A stretch of 24,140 nucleotides of DNA from assembly GCA_044375275.1 (NCBI GenBank), contig JBILMZ010000021.1, positions 1 through 24,140 of the forward strand, in the 5' to 3' direction. The notes under the pieces were generated by a model, which saw only the letters and a list, made by a program, of their open reading frames with translations, searched no databases and was not told the DNA's origin. The position numbers and the translations under genes are program-made. The DNA is from SZUA-430 sp044375275. Lineage in GTDB: Bacteria; Pseudomonadota; Alphaproteobacteria; Micropepsales; Micropepsaceae. This document shows positions 16,739 through 24,045 of the stretch, in pieces (the stretch's first letter is position 1; the number at the start of each line of letters is the position of its first letter).

Positions 16739-17131
16739 TCAACGCGCTCCGGCTGGCATGAATGCCAGTCGTTCCAGCTGGACCGATTTTCCTCCTGCCG
16801 CGGACTTCCACGAAACGGTGAGCCGCATCAGCACCGGCCGGGTTGCAAGGTCCCTCGCACCTGGCAGGGGCGGTGCCGGTTCCACCTGCAGGGTCCACTC
16901 GAACGGTGTGCCGTCGACCTTGCCGCGACGCATTTCGGGCAGGCGGCGCAAGGAGATGATGCGATCAAACTGTGATTGGGCCACGAGAATGGCCCTGTCC
17001 GACTCTGCTGCTGATCCGAATGTGCGCAGGCTCGTTCCCGCTGCCTGGTAAAGCGTCACCATCATCAGGGACAGTATGGCGAATGCGATCAGCGCCTCAA
17101 TCAGCGTAAAGCCATCCTGGCCGGATCTCAT
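16739..17131 (-). CDS. gspI: Type II secretion minor pseudopilin GspI
   Basis: The 130-residue prepilin has a short leader MRSGQDG, then G|FTLIEALIAFAILSL with the +5 glutamate, the best consensus match in the cluster. AQSQFDRI matches the GspI helix region after the membrane part. It nucleates the tip complex. The start overlaps the gspH stop as ATGA, which fixes the start codon. Confidence 0.92.
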   Translation of the reverse strand: MRSGQDGFTLIEALIAFAILSLMMVTLYQAAGTSLRTFGSAAESDRAILVAQSQFDRIISLRRLPEMRRGKVDGTPFEWTLQVEPAPPLPGARDLATRPVLMRLTVSWKSAAGGKSVQLERLAFMPAGAR

Positions 17132-17562
17132 GGCACGGCCTCCACGGACAGTGGTGCCAGGATTCCCTTTTGTCGCAACCTGAGTTTGCGATTGCCATCG
17201 GTCAACAGCACGGCTCCGGACACAGATCCATCCCAGCCAATGAGCATGTGGCCATCCGGTGCGTCACTCATGATCGTTGCGCGCGTACCGCCCGATAGCC
17301 GGATGACGGCGCCTGACGATGGCTGAAGGGTGGCAGGGTCGTCCGTTCGTGCGACAATGGAGATGTCCTTCTGCTGGTCCATTGCCATTTCCCTGAGGAG
17401 CCGAACCCTGGCGGCGACAAGCCTGGCGTCGGCTTCCAGCGTCAACCGGTCTGCGGCCCTGAAGGCATAGGGAATGCCGGCCGTTGCCACGATCGCCATG
17501 ATGGCGAGGACGACCATCAGCTCAAGCAGCGAATACCCCGCGGAACCGGTGTGCCGACGCAT
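17128..17562 (-). CDS. gspH: Type II secretion minor pseudopilin GspH
   Basis: The 144-residue prepilin has leader MRRHTGSAG, then G|YSLLELMVVLAIMAI with the +5 glutamate. A beta-rich C-terminal domain ends in the KLRLRQKGILAPLSVEAVP region, typical of GspH in ending on strands without a calcium site. It bridges the major pilin GspG to the tip complex. It starts two bases after the gspF stop (TAG-CC-ATG). Confidence 0.9.
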   Translation of the reverse strand: MRRHTGSAGYSLLELMVVLAIMAIVATAGIPYAFRAADRLTLEADARLVAARVRLLREMAMDQQKDISIVARTDDPATLQPSSGAVIRLSGGTRATIMSDAPDGHMLIGWDGSVSGAVLLTDGNRKLRLRQKGILAPLSVEAVP

Positions 17563-17564
17563 GG

Positions 17565-18779
17565 CTATAGCGCCAGGTCGTTTGCAGCGAAGATGCCGCT
17601 GACAACGCCGCTCATGATGCCTGCCACGACCACGCCGAGCAGGATCGTGACGGCGGGCAGCAACAGGGACGACAGCCGTTCCAGGCGGGTCTCCACATCC
17701 CGCTCGAAGATTTCGGCAGCCTCCAGAAGCATGGGGCTGATGCGGCCCGTTTCCTCGCCCACTGCGACGAACTCAATCGCGATGCGTGGAAAGACGGCAG
17801 CTTCTTCCATGGCGCTTTTCAGCGAGCGCCCGTGCTTCACACGGCCGATGACGGCGCCAAGCTTGTCCCGCATGTAGCTGTTCGAGATGGTCAGCTGAGC
17901 CGCTTCAAGCGCCCTGTTCAGCGGCAAGCCACCATCCACAAGCATGGCAAGGTTTCTGCAGAACTGCGCTGACTGATAGAATAGCGGGATGTTCAGGAGA
18001 TAGCTGGCCGTAATGGCGTGCCGGTCGAGTGCGACCCGGGTCACCGGCTGTCTCAGCAGATACAGGCATGCGAAGAGCAAGATCACGAGCGCGGCTGCGA
18101 GCGTGGTGCCAAACTGCTGGAACAGGTGGGAAATCGACAGCAGGATGGCGGCCGGCCATGGAAGGGCGGCTCCACTTTCCTCGAACAGCGGCTCGAGTTG
18201 TGGCAGCACGCTGGTGAATATCAGCGTCAGCACAGCCATCATCGTGACAACCAGCAGGGCCGGATAGATCATCGCCGAAATCACCTTGTCCGAGAGGCGC
18301 TTGGCCTTCACTTCCGACTCTGCAATCCGCGTGATGACTTCGGGCAGGCGACCACTTGCTTCTCCTGCTGCCACCAGTCGCCGCATCGGCTCAGGAAAAA
18401 TGTCTCCGCCACGACGAAGGGCACCCGAGAGCGGCTCTCCTCCACGCAGGCTCTCAAGCACGGATTCGATCAGGGCCTTTGTGCGCGGGCTTGTTGAAAG
18501 CGCCACCAGTGTCGCGAGCGCCCGCTCTACCGTCAGGCCGGCCTTCAGCAACACACTGAGCTCCTGAAGCAAAGTGACCCGCGTGCGCGTTGATGCTGTT
18601 GGCAGAGCGAAATCAGGCAGCAGCCTTGCCGCGCCACTGCCGGATTGTTCGGACACCCGGATGGGCGTCTGTCCCAGCCCGAGAATTTTTTCGACAGCGA
18701 GGCCTCGCGTCGGCGCCTCGATGGCTCCACGTGTCAGGCTTCCGTCCTTGTTGGCGGCTTCATAGTTGAAAACGGGCAC
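17565..18779 (-). CDS. gspF: Type II secretion inner-membrane platform protein GspF
   Basis: The protein has two GspF/PilC cytoplasmic domains (from about VTLLQELSVLLKAGL and QFCRNLAMLVDGGLPL) and three membrane helices, ending FAANDLAL. Each domain has the GEPLSGAL/GRSLKSAM and AAGEASGRL/AVGEETGRI pair typical of the family. The frame is open to an ATG at 18833 with no ribosome site. I prefer the GTG at 18779: GAGG stands nine bases upstream, the protein starts VPVFNYEAANKDG like other GspF proteins, and the length (404) matches the family. A TATGAT box at 18809-18804 (minus strand) would suit this later start. It is the first gene of the gsp operon. Confidence 0.92.
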   Translation of the reverse strand: MPVFNYEAANKDGSLTRGAIEAPTRGLAVEKILGLGQTPIRVSEQSGSGAARLLPDFALPTASTRTRVTLLQELSVLLKAGLTVERALATLVALSTSPRTKALIESVLESLRGGEPLSGALRRGGDIFPEPMRRLVAAGEASGRLPEVITRIAESEVKAKRLSDKVISAMIYPALLVVTMMAVLTLIFTSVLPQLEPLFEESGAALPWPAAILLSISHLFQQFGTTLAAALVILLFACLYLLRQPVTRVALDRHAITASYLLNIPLFYQSAQFCRNLAMLVDGGLPLNRALEAAQLTISNSYMRDKLGAVIGRVKHGRSLKSAMEEAAVFPRIAIEFVAVGEETGRISPMLLEAAEIFERDVETRLERLSSLLLPAVTILLGVVVAGIMSGVVSGIFAANDLAL

Positions 18780-18890
18780 GGTAAATGTCCTCGGGACGAT
18801 CGCATCATAGCGATTCCCTGCTTCGCCGGACATTTTGAAGTCAAAATACGGTATCCAGCCGGGGCTGCGACGAATTCTGGTGGCGCCAGT

Positions 18891-19508
18891 CTACTTGGCG
18901 GATACGCCCAGCAGCTTGCGCAGGCGCGAGACGCTGAGCTCACGGGATGCACCAAAAGCAACGGTATCGACCACCTGACCTTCGGCGTTAATCAAGAACG
19001 CGAGTGCGGTATGGTCAAGAGTGTAGTCGCCCTTGCCCGTATTCACCTTCTGCCACTTGATGTCGAAGGCGCGGGCGATCTTGTGGACCGAGGCTTCAGT
19101 TCCGCTCAGCGGCACAACCCTGCCCTTGAAACCGGAGAAGTACTTCTTCATCACGGCTGGGGTGTCGCGTGCGGGATCAAGGGTGACGAAGACGATCTGG
19201 GTGTCCTTGGCGGGCTCTCCGATTTCCGCGAGTGCCGCGTCTATCTCCCAGACTGTTACCGGGCACACGACGGGACAGTTCGTGAAGCCGAAGAACTGAA
19301 CCCTGGGCTTGCCCTTGAGTTCGTCCAACCTGAAGGGCTTTCCATCTTCGGACAGGAGTTCAACCGAGCTGGTACCGACGCCAAGTCCCTGCAGATCACT
19401 CTTTGCGGCAACTGCCTGCTTGGGGGCGGCAGCTTGAGCGAGACCGGGGACGAACAGCAACAAAACAGCGAAGGCAATACTGAGACGCACGGGCTTGATC
19501 TCGCACAT
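18891..19508 (-). CDS. Sco1/SenC family copper-delivery protein
   Basis: The 205-residue thioredoxin-fold protein is exported: hydrophobic segment 9-26 ending AQA, either a cleaved signal or an anchor. The copper site FTNCPVVCP gives Cys78 and Cys82, with His166 in YTLDHTALAFL as the third ligand; FVTLDPARDTP is also typical. Sco proteins supply copper to the CuA centre of cytochrome c oxidase. The start at 19508 has no good ribosome site; a GTG six codons later is possible. It precedes gspF by 57-110 bases on the same strand and is functionally nearer the ccm genes than to secretion. Confidence 0.93.
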   Translation of the reverse strand: MCEIKPVRLSIAFAVLLLFVPGLAQAAAPKQAVAAKSDLQGLGVGTSSVELLSEDGKPFRLDELKGKPRVQFFGFTNCPVVCPVTVWEIDAALAEIGEPAKDTQIVFVTLDPARDTPAVMKKYFSGFKGRVVPLSGTEASVHKIARAFDIKWQKVNTGKGDYTLDHTALAFLINAEGQVVDTVAFGASRELSVSRLRKLLGVSAK

Positions 19509-19569
19509 AAAGGGGCTTCACCCTAGCCTGAACGAAGCGAGCCGTCGAGAATTCCGATACGCAGCCTGC

Positions 19570-20334
19570 CTATTTCTGAACCCAGCCAAGCTCCATTGCC
19601 TGTTTTTCGCCCTTTTGGTCGAGAATTGTCTTTCGTCCCAATCGAGCATAAGCGGCGTCAATGACAGGATCGGAAGGAATGCCCGCTGCCGCCGCGTAGT
19701 ATCCACTCTTGTTTGGCAGTGTCGGCATCCGGGCAAAGGCCTCTATGCACCACTCGTTTTCCGAAACGTCGCGACACACGAGAATGCGCGCTGCCATCTC
19801 GTCATCATCAAGTTGCGCTTCCCGGCACAGCCGACCATCGGCAGACACGAAGCTAACCACTGGCCTCATTCTCAAGCCGTCGGACTGCACGCTTGATCCA
19901 GAGGGCGCCGTGGTGATCATGGCCAACACGGGGCCTGCCAGTGCGATGCCGTCGTCAACCTGCTCCAGCCACGACATACGAGCTGGCGACATGAAGCTGC
20001 TGCCCATAACGATAAGCATCGCTGCCGCGACCCCTACGCCAGTCGGCACCCACTGCTTCCACGCTGTCGCAGGGCGCGCCATGCTGACGACATTGGAAAC
20101 GGTTCCTTCGCGCTCCGCGCTTGCATCATCTGCGAGCAACTTTGAGAAGCGGCTTGTACCACCCAGGTCTGTCCTGACCGAGGAACGAAGAAGTTCATCG
20201 ACAGCCTGCATCCGGCGCAAGCGTTCCTGCAGGTCAACATTCTGACCCAGTTCGGCGCGCACCATTTCCGCGGCCTGAGCGTCAAGCTCGCCGTCGCTGA
20301 ATGCCATCAGAGTTTCATTTGAGATTGTTGTCAT
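19570..20334 (-). CDS. Putative anti-sigma factor, single-pass, without zinc motif
   Basis: The 254-residue protein begins MTTISNETLMAFSDGELD, with the helical start and DGELD element common in anti-sigma factors. One membrane helix follows (about 96-113), then a 140-residue presumably periplasmic domain. The ATG overlaps the sigma gene stop (ATGA), the classic arrangement. It has no HxxxCxxC zinc motif in the N-terminal part; instead the outer domain holds three cysteines (Cys170, 187, 196) that could sense redox state or make a disulphide. It is predicted to bind and hold the sigma factor at the membrane until released. The assignment rests on context and general shape, not on a strong domain match. 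Confidence 0.75.
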   Translation of the reverse strand: MTTISNETLMAFSDGELDAQAAEMVRAELGQNVDLQERLRRMQAVDELLRSSVRTDLGGTSRFSKLLADDASAEREGTVSNVVSMARPATAWKQWVPTGVGVAAAMLIVMGSSFMSPARMSWLEQVDDGIALAGPVLAMITTAPSGSSVQSDGLRMRPVVSFVSADGRLCREAQLDDDEMAARILVCRDVSENEWCIEAFARMPTLPNKSGYYAAAAGIPSDPVIDAAYARLGRKTILDQKGEKQAMELGWVQK

Positions 20335-20861
20335 TTTCTTGCACTGGCCGTCTGGCTAGAGTTGTTCGTTTCAATCATTTCACGTAATGCTTCGCGGGCA
20401 CGATACAACCTGCTCATTAGCGTTCCGATAGGAATTTCCAGCAGGCTGGCAGCTTCCTGATAGGAATGTCCATCAATCACAACTAACGCCAAAACCATCC
20501 GGTGCTCGTCAGATAAGTTTGAGAATTGCTCGCGAGTCCTGGTCAGCATCAGCATGGTTTCCGTCACTTTTCGCCCGTCAATCGCCAGGTCCGCGGACGC
20601 GATCTCAAGAACCTGCTTTTTCCGGTCATGCTTGATCTTGCGTACCCTGTCTTTCCACAGGTTCTGCATGATCTTGAACATCCAACTGTCCAACCGTGTG
20701 CCAGCCTGCCATTGGCTCGACTTGGATAACGCTCGCTCAATCGCTGCTTGTACGATGTCGTCCCCTTCATCCTGTGATCCCGTCAAGGCGGAACCAAACC
20801 GCCGCAAACGTGGTAAAAGCTCGGATATTCCGCGACGGAGCTCACTGTGTTGGTTGGTCAT
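20331..20861 (-). CDS. ECF (group IV) RNA polymerase sigma factor
   Basis: The 176-residue protein has sigma region 2 (about 15-80: DIVQAAIERAL, then TRLDSWMFKIMQNLWKDRVR) and region 4 (about 112-162: LSDEHRMVLALVVIDGHSYQ, then IPIGTLMSRLYRAREALREM), without regions 1 and 3. The frame runs to a TTG at 20909, but the ATG at 20861 gives the normal ECF start and has an AGGT 11 bases upstream. A GGAAT-N16-CGTT element ends 17 bases before this ATG, suggesting it drives its own gene. It is coupled to the anti-sigma gene and divergent from the subtilase gene, which may be a target (inference). Confidence 0.93.
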   Translation of the reverse strand: MTNQHSELRRGISELLPRLRRFGSALTGSQDEGDDIVQAAIERALSKSSQWQAGTRLDSWMFKIMQNLWKDRVRKIKHDRKKQVLEIASADLAIDGRKVTETMLMLTRTREQFSNLSDEHRMVLALVVIDGHSYQEAASLLEIPIGTLMSRLYRAREALREMIETNNSSQTASARK

Positions 20862-20878
20862 TTGATTGCTGGACCTAC

Positions 20879-20903
20879 AACGAACGGGATCAGAATTTAT
20901 TCC
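20879..20903 (-). promoter_or_regulatory. Candidate ECF-type promoter for the sigma/anti-sigma operon
   Basis: On the minus strand GGAAT (20903-20899) and CGTT (20882-20879) are separated by exactly 16 bases, close to the GGAAC-N16/17-CGTT pattern recognised by many ECF sigma factors. It ends 17 bases before the sigma ATG. I found no equivalent pair upstream of the subtilase, barrel or T1SS genes, so it supports only autoregulation. Confidence 0.45.
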
Positions 20904-20947
20904 AATCAAAAGAAGTTTGAGCCGAAATTCGACTCTCTATAGAACCC

Positions 20948-20976
20948 TACACAGGAATAGGGCAAATGCGTATATA
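20948..20976 (+). promoter_or_regulatory. Candidate promoter for the subtilase gene
   Basis: TACACA (20948-20953) and TATATA (20971-20976) are 17 bases apart, each four of six to the sigma-70 consensus, in the AT-richer divergent gap. A small inverted repeat, CCCTA (20945-20949) with TAGGG (20958-20962), overlaps it and could be an operator. Transcription would begin near 20983, which argues against the earliest GTG (20984) as the start codon. Confidence 0.3.
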
Positions 20977-21001
20977 AACCGCAGTGTCCCCAGAGGGTGC
21001 C

Positions 21002-22489
21002 GTGAACCATACCAGTCTCATGATGAAGAAGCTCTTGGCCTGTTTCGCCACCGCAATAGCGCTGTTTTTGGCAATTTCCATAGTGCCGGCGCACGGAAAG
21101 TCAAATGGCGGAGACGAGCACGAAACCGAGGCGTCAGAACCCGACGATGACCGGGACAGCGATGATCGCGACAGCGACGATCGGGATAGCGACGATCGGG
21201 ATAGCGACGACCGGGATAGCGATGACCGGGATAGCGATGACCGGGACGATAACTCCGGCAGTAGCGACGACCAGGACAGCGACAACCGGGACGACAACTC
21301 CGGCAGCAGCGAGGACCGGGATAGCGACGACCGCGATGATAACTCCAGCAGCAGCGACACCTCTGGTGCCCGATTGTTGCGTGAAGACACCCCCGGCAGC
21401 AACAAAGCGAGTTCAGAAAGCCGCGTTGCCCGCGCGGAGAACTATCTGGAGATCATCGAGAATCGTCGTGGAGAGCGCATTCTCAGGGGTGAGCTTGTCC
21501 TCCTGAGCTCACGCCCTGATCTCAGGAGACGATTGTCGTCGAAGGGCTTCAAGGTGATCGAGACCTTCCGCATGCCAGCGCTTGGCATGGTGGGTTTCCG
21601 GATTGAAGTTCCGCCAAAGGCAAACCCGGAGCAAGCTCTCGCGAGGGTCAAGCTTGTTGATCCCAAGGGCGTGGCGAGCTTCAATCACGTTTATGTACCG
21701 GCTCGAGGGGGCGCGACGCTCCGCACTTCGACAACGGCAGTGCTGCCCACGACCGGGGCGATGGCCAGGGCCCGCATCGGCCTGGTTGATGCCAGGGTCA
21801 ACGCAAACCATCCAATGTTGCGGCATGTCCGGGTTTCCTCCAAGACCTTTGGCGTCGCGAGTTCGTCCGGACAGGAGCACGGCACTGCTGTTGCATCACG
21901 CATTGCCGAAGTCGCGCCCGGTGCCAGCATCGTTGTGGCCAGCGTGTTCTCTGAGTTCAGCAACGGTCAGGAAATGGCGTCGGTCGATGCCATTGCAAAG
22001 GCGCTGAACTGGCTTTCCGTCAGCAACGTGCCCGTGATCAACCTCAGTCTGGCGGGCCCCCCGAACCCTGTTCTGGAGGCCGTCACGGCCAAGTTGATCT
22101 CCAGAGGTCATGTCCTGGTGGCAGCCGTCGGCAATGAAGGACCGCACGCGTCTCCACAATACCCTGCAGCCTACGACGATGTCGTTGGCGTTACGGCAGT
22201 CGATTCAGAGAACCAGGTTTATCTCTACGCGAACCAGGGCAAGTACGTGGATTTCGCTGCACCCGGGGTGAACACCCGTGTCGCCACGAATGAACACGAT
22301 CTTGAGACCGTTTCAGGCACTTCATACGCGGCGCCAGTCGTTGCCGCTGCACTCGCGCGCCGGATGGATCATCCCGACCGCAAGCTAGCCAGAAAGGCTG
22401 AACGCGAGTTGGCAAATTCTGCTCAGGATGCGGGTGAACCGGGGCGTGATCCTGTTTACGGATATGGCATCGTTTCGATCCATGAATAG
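21002..22489 (+). CDS. Secreted S8 subtilisin-like protease with Asp-rich N-terminal repeats
   Basis: The protein is about 495 residues from a GTG at 21002, which has GAGGG just upstream; the frame is open to a GTG at 20984 and an ATG pair lies at 21020. In order: signal peptide (KKLLACFATAIALFLAIS, ending near AHG); a disordered Asp/Ser/Arg repeat region (about 50-120); an inhibitor_I9-like propeptide ending FNHVYVP (about 145-235); and the catalytic domain. Asp263 (IGLVDARVNANHP), His293 (EHGTAVA), oxyanion Asn378 (AAVGNEGP) and Ser441 (SGTSYAAP) make a complete triad. The aspartate motif reads DAR rather than DTG/DSG. It is divergent from the sigma/anti-sigma pair. It probably acts in the periplasm or outside the cell; the target is unknown. 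Confidence 0.92.
   Translation: MNHTSLMMKKLLACFATAIALFLAISIVPAHGKSNGGDEHETEASEPDDDRDSDDRDSDDRDSDDRDSDDRDSDDRDSDDRDDNSGSSDDQDSDNRDDNSGSSEDRDSDDRDDNSSSSDTSGARLLREDTPGSNKASSESRVARAENYLEIIENRRGERILRGELVLLSSRPDLRRRLSSKGFKVIETFRMPALGMVGFRIEVPPKANPEQALARVKLVDPKGVASFNHVYVPARGGATLRTSTTAVLPTTGAMARARIGLVDARVNANHPMLRHVRVSSKTFGVASSSGQEHGTAVASRIAEVAPGASIVVASVFSEFSNGQEMASVDAIAKALNWLSVSNVPVINLSLAGPPNPVLEAVTAKLISRGHVLVAAVGNEGPHASPQYPAAYDDVVGVTAVDSENQVYLYANQGKYVDFAAPGVNTRVATNEHDLETVSGTSYAAPVVAAALARRMDHPDRKLARKAERELANSAQDAGEPGRDPVYGYGIVSIHE
21152..21358 (+). repeat. Nested in-frame tandem repeats (15-base units, then 45-base units)
   Basis: Six consecutive 15-base units encode RDSDD (21152-21241). They are followed by two 45-base units encoding RDDNSGSS plus a seven-residue DSD-type segment (21242-21286, 21287-21331) and a partial third (21332-21358). 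Copies differ mainly at third codon positions (gat/gac, cgg/cgc), so the protein repeat is kept while the DNA has drifted. This implies selection on the acidic protein sequence rather than a recent slippage burst. Confidence 0.9.
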
Positions 22490-22754
22490 GGCCAAACTTG
22501 CCAGCAATGGCTATCCTTGGACCTTCGGATCTATTCCGTGGCAGCGCAAATATTCCAATGATCGTCTGAAAAGGGCGGTACCTGACCTGTCAATGATCGC
22601 ACAAGTTGTCAAACTACGTTGCGCCGTTACAACTCGGGACTTCAAATGGTCGAGGAAACAATTGGAAACTTTACAGCCATTGTTCCCCGCCACTAAGACT
22701 CGTTTCGAGAAACCTATTGTCGACTCGTATTTGAAATTTGTTCGGAGCCGTACA
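22490..22754 (+). other. 265-base gap between subtilase and barrel genes
   Basis: The barrel reading frame is open through this stretch from 22428, but the encoded residues have no signal or recognisable domain and overlap the subtilase. The TTG at 22755 has the proper ribosome site. The gap is lower in GC than its surroundings and may hold the barrel gene promoter; I see no convincing promoter, terminator or repeat in it. Confidence 0.6.
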
Positions 22755-23693
22755 TTGAAAAATCCCATCCGAAGGTCAAACCTTCTGGCGACCCTGCTCG
22801 CAGGCGTCGTCTTTGTTCCGGCACTCAGTGGTGCAGCGGGAGCAGACTCGAAGGACTGGTGGCTGGACCTTGAGGGTGGAGTGGAGTTCTCGGACAACGT
22901 CGCCCTCGAGCAAAGCGATGCCAACAGCACCACTGGTGACGTAGCCGCCGTTTTCGAGCTGGATACGGGGTACAAACTGGTTGATGAGAAAAATGCGCGT
23001 CTGGAAGTTGGTTACAACTTCTATCAGAGCATTTACCAGGACCTGACAGAGTTCAACTGGCAGTCGCACAATCCCAGCCTGATGGGCTGGATCCGACAAG
23101 ACGGGATCAGGCTCGGCTTTGAGTATGCGTACACAAACTCGCTGCTTGATGACAGCTTCTTCCTGGAACAGCACATGCTGTCTCCTACAATTTCTGCCTT
23201 TGTTTCCGAGGACTTTTATCTCACCGGCTACTACCGCTATCAGTCGAAGAACTACAACGAATCTGATGACGCGCGAGATGCGAATACCCATCAGACCGGG
23301 GCAGATGTGTTTTATTACTTTGATCGTCCCAACAAAGGCTATTTTTCGCTTGGCGCCGGCTTCACAAGCGAGGACACGCAAGGCGACCAGTTCGACTATG
23401 ATGGCCTGATGGCGAGAGCATCGGTGCAGCATCCGATAGAGATCTTCGCGCGGAAGGGTCATGTGAAGTTCAGTTACGCGTACCAGAAGCGCGAGTATGA
23501 CAACGACATCAGCCTTATAGGCCCCGGTAACCGCGAGGACGATCGTCACACGCTCAAGCTCGTCACCAACGTGGAAATTGACGACAACCTGAAGGCTGGC
23601 GTGGAGCTGCGCCGCGTGACCCGCGAGTCCAATCTGGCAGAATCCGACTACGAGGAAAACATTGGCGCGATGTCGCTGCGCTACAGCTTCTGA
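22755..23693 (+). CDS. Outer-membrane beta-barrel protein
   Basis: The 312-residue protein starts at TTG (22755), with GGAG exactly seven bases upstream and a signal peptide directly after it (KNPIRRSNLLATLLAG, cleaved near SGAAGA). The mature protein is a series of amphipathic strands rich in Tyr, Phe and Trp, alternating with Asp/Asn-rich turns (GYNFYQSIYQDL, GFEYAYTNSLL, YLTGYYRYQSKNY). It ends in GAMSLRYSF, whose terminal Phe is the BAM recognition signature. About 12-14 strands seem likely. It resembles barrels found with exopolysaccharide or surface-protein export, but I cannot assign a named family. A strong terminator follows, so it ends its transcription unit. Confidence 0.82.
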   Translation: MKNPIRRSNLLATLLAGVVFVPALSGAAGADSKDWWLDLEGGVEFSDNVALEQSDANSTTGDVAAVFELDTGYKLVDEKNARLEVGYNFYQSIYQDLTEFNWQSHNPSLMGWIRQDGIRLGFEYAYTNSLLDDSFFLEQHMLSPTISAFVSEDFYLTGYYRYQSKNYNESDDARDANTHQTGADVFYYFDRPNKGYFSLGAGFTSEDTQGDQFDYDGLMARASVQHPIEIFARKGHVKFSYAYQKREYDNDISLIGPGNREDDRHTLKLVTNVEIDDNLKAGVELRRVTRESNLAESDYEENIGAMSLRYSF

Positions 23694-23721
23694 GCTCAGC
23701 GACTGCGAAGCAGTGTTAACT

Positions 23722-23744
23722 AGGGGGGCATTGCCCCCTTTTTT
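23722..23744 (+). terminator. Rho-independent terminator after the barrel gene
   Basis: GGGGGC (23724-23729), loop ATT, GCCCCC (23733-23738), then six T (23739-23744). The stem extends by a G-T and an A-T pair at its base. It lies 28 bases after the barrel stop codon. A second G-run at 23747-23752 could pair with the same C-run and disrupt the terminator stem. Confidence 0.9.
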
Positions 23745-24045
23745 GCGGGGGGAGACACGTCCCTACCGGCGCACTACCTCCATTGAGCCGCACTTGATCA
23801 CAACTTATGGGGATGCAATCGCTCCAATTTGATCCAGACCGTTGCGATTCGGCACGCATCGGGAATATTTTGGACCGGTCGGAATAATCCTTCGGCCTGG
23901 CGCTATTGTCTAACCGACATTGCCTGCTTGGCACGGTTATTGAACGATCAGACGCAGGAAACGTGGGGGCAGTCTTGTCCAGTAACCAAAGTAGTCGAGC
24001 TTTTGTGCGCCGGTCGGCAATCTCGCTCATCGCGGGAGCCGGACG
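23745..24045 (+). promoter_or_regulatory. 300-base leader region of the putative T1SS gene with possible operator and sigma-54-like site
   Basis: No gene is supported here. GGAATA occurs at 23862-23867 and 23881-23886, 19 bases apart, on either side of the perfect palindrome GACCGGTC (23873-23880), which looks like a regulator site. TTGGCACG-GTTA-TTGAA (23928-23944) has the spacing and the -24 GG of a sigma-54 promoter, but the -12 element has GA where GC is nearly invariant. All of these are visual matches only. Confidence 0.3.

Noticed and set aside
18645..19526. 293-codon plus-strand frame opposite gspF and the Sco1 gene
   Set aside because: It spans two convincing genes and the gap between them, and has no recognisable domain or ribosome site.
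21152..21358. Short regular repeats considered as a CRISPR array
   Set aside because: The units are contiguous 15-base and 45-base in-frame repeats with no spacers and lie inside a coding sequence.
20947..21405. Serine-rich minus-strand repeat protein opposite the subtilase repeats
   Set aside because: The Ser/Leu/Arg repeat is only the complement of the Asp-rich repeat; the plus strand has the signal peptide and catalytic triad.
22428..22754. N-terminal extension of the barrel protein
   Set aside because: It overlaps the subtilase end, has no signal or domain, and a TTG with a well-placed GGAG precedes a signal peptide at 22755.
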